Shown one piece after another: positions 63,554-64,000 of a stretch of 64,000 nt of DNA (positions are counted from its first letter, which is position 1; each line of letters opens with the position of its first letter). The DNA comes from Pararhizobium sp. YC-54 (GTDB lineage: Bacteria; Pseudomonadota; Alphaproteobacteria; Rhizobiales; Rhizobiaceae). Both the position numbers and the translations under genes were made by a program. The stretch covers positions 310,001-374,000 of the forward strand of contig NZ_JAOYTH010000003.1 of assembly GCF_025847205.1 (NCBI RefSeq), read 5' to 3'. Below the pieces are notes generated by a model. It saw only the letters and a program-made list of their open reading frames with translations. It was not told where the DNA came from and ran no database searches.

Positions 63554-64000
63554 ATGGACCGACCGCTTTCCTCTTCCCTCTGGCTTTTGCTGGCGGCGGC
63601 CGTTCTGGTCGCCGCGCTGCTTCCCTTTGACGGTACGATTTCGCAGTGGGCGCAGGGGCTGCCGGGTGGGATTGTTTCCTTCAACGAACGGATCACCGAT
63701 TTCGGCACATTTGCCTGGATGATCTACGGTTCCGGTTCGATCGTCATCATCGCCTATATCCTGCATCGTGTGGTGCACAGCGACGGGTTTTCCTCAAAAG
63801 CCAAGACCGCCTGGCGGTTGGCGCTGTATTTCTTCGTGACGATCGGCAGCGCCAGCGCTCTGGTTCACCTCCTGAAACTGATCATCGGGCGAGCCCGACC
63901 GGAACTTTTCCTGGAGTATGGCGCCCATAGCCTGACGCCCCTTGCCAACGAATGGCTGTTCGAGAGCTTTCCCTCCGGCCATTCGGCCGCGGTCGGATCG
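63554..64000 (+). CDS. PAP2-superfamily phosphatase (3' end outside window)
   Basis: Open to the right edge, 149 codons seen. Membrane spans at about residues 9-24, 56-72 and 89-107. The first PAP2 active-site motif is KLIIGRARP (about 109-117) and the second begins FPSGHSAAVGS at the window edge; the last part with the third motif is missing. Such enzymes dephosphorylate membrane lipids such as phosphatidic acid, undecaprenyl pyrophosphate or lipid A. Start ATG at 63554 gives MDRPLSSSLWLLLAAAVLV. Confidence 0.85.
   Translation, partial: MDRPLSSSLWLLLAAAVLVAALLPFDGTISQWAQGLPGGIVSFNERITDFGTFAWMIYGSGSIVIIAYILHRVVHSDGFSSKAKTAWRLALYFFVTIGSASALVHLLKLIIGRARPELFLEYGAHSLTPLANEWLFESFPSGHSAAVGS

Overview
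The window is a gene-dense, GC-rich chromosomal segment from an alphaproteobacterium of the family Rhizobiaceae (Rhizobium/Agrobacterium/Sinorhizobium group). The main evidence is the ndvA-expR-pyc neighbourhood with ndvB/chvB beside it, the phnGHIJKL plus phnCDE1E2 layout, an imuA-imuB-dnaE2 cassette behind a GTTC-N7-GTTC SOS box, rhizobial palindromic repeats and ATGA-coupled operons. The species cannot be named from the sequence. No rRNA, tRNA, CRISPR array, prophage or insertion sequence was recognised.

Layout. 1-5.1 kb: oligopeptide ABC importer on the minus strand (ATPase cut by the window edge). 5.7-9.1 kb: class II aldolase, gluconate 5-dehydrogenase, gluconokinase and a fumarylacetoacetase-fold hydrolase. 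9.1-23.0 kb: a complete carbon-phosphorus lyase locus: regulator phnF (divergent), phnG-H-I, a FosX-type gene, phnJ, phnK, phnL, a hexapeptide transferase; then, behind a strong Pho box, importer phnC-D-E1-E2, a 2H-phosphoesterase-like DUF1045 gene, phnM and phnN. 23.0-25.4 kb: lipid acyltransferase plus cytochrome P450. 25.5-32.2 kb: aminotransferase, aldehyde dehydrogenase, D-2-hydroxyglutarate-type dehydrogenase and an HglS-type 2-oxoadipate decarboxylase/hydroxylase, with a divergent LysR regulator. Together these look like the 2-aminoadipate branch of lysine catabolism.

32.7-44.3 kb: cyclic beta-1,2-glucan production: ndvB (synthase, 2833 aa), opgC (glucan substitution) and convergent ndvA (export). 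44.7-49.0 kb: intact LuxR-type expR, then pyruvate carboxylase. 49.1-49.8 kb: bacterioferritin and its ferredoxin, overlapping. 50.1-56.0 kb: SOS mutasome dnaE2-imuB-imuA. 56.1-64 kb: housekeeping genes (metallopeptidase, CoA-ester lyase, leuD, RidA, leuB), small unknowns, DoxX, an alpha/beta hydrolase, and a PAP2 phosphatase cut by the right edge.

The points most worth pursuing are in the phosphonate locus. No phnP is visible, but a protein with two HxT motifs sits where a cyclic phosphodiesterase is needed. A FosX-like enzyme with all metal and catalytic residues is translationally coupled between phnI and phnJ. A mosaic palindromic element splits phnJ from phnK. The P450/acyltransferase pair and the HglS cluster are also good leads.
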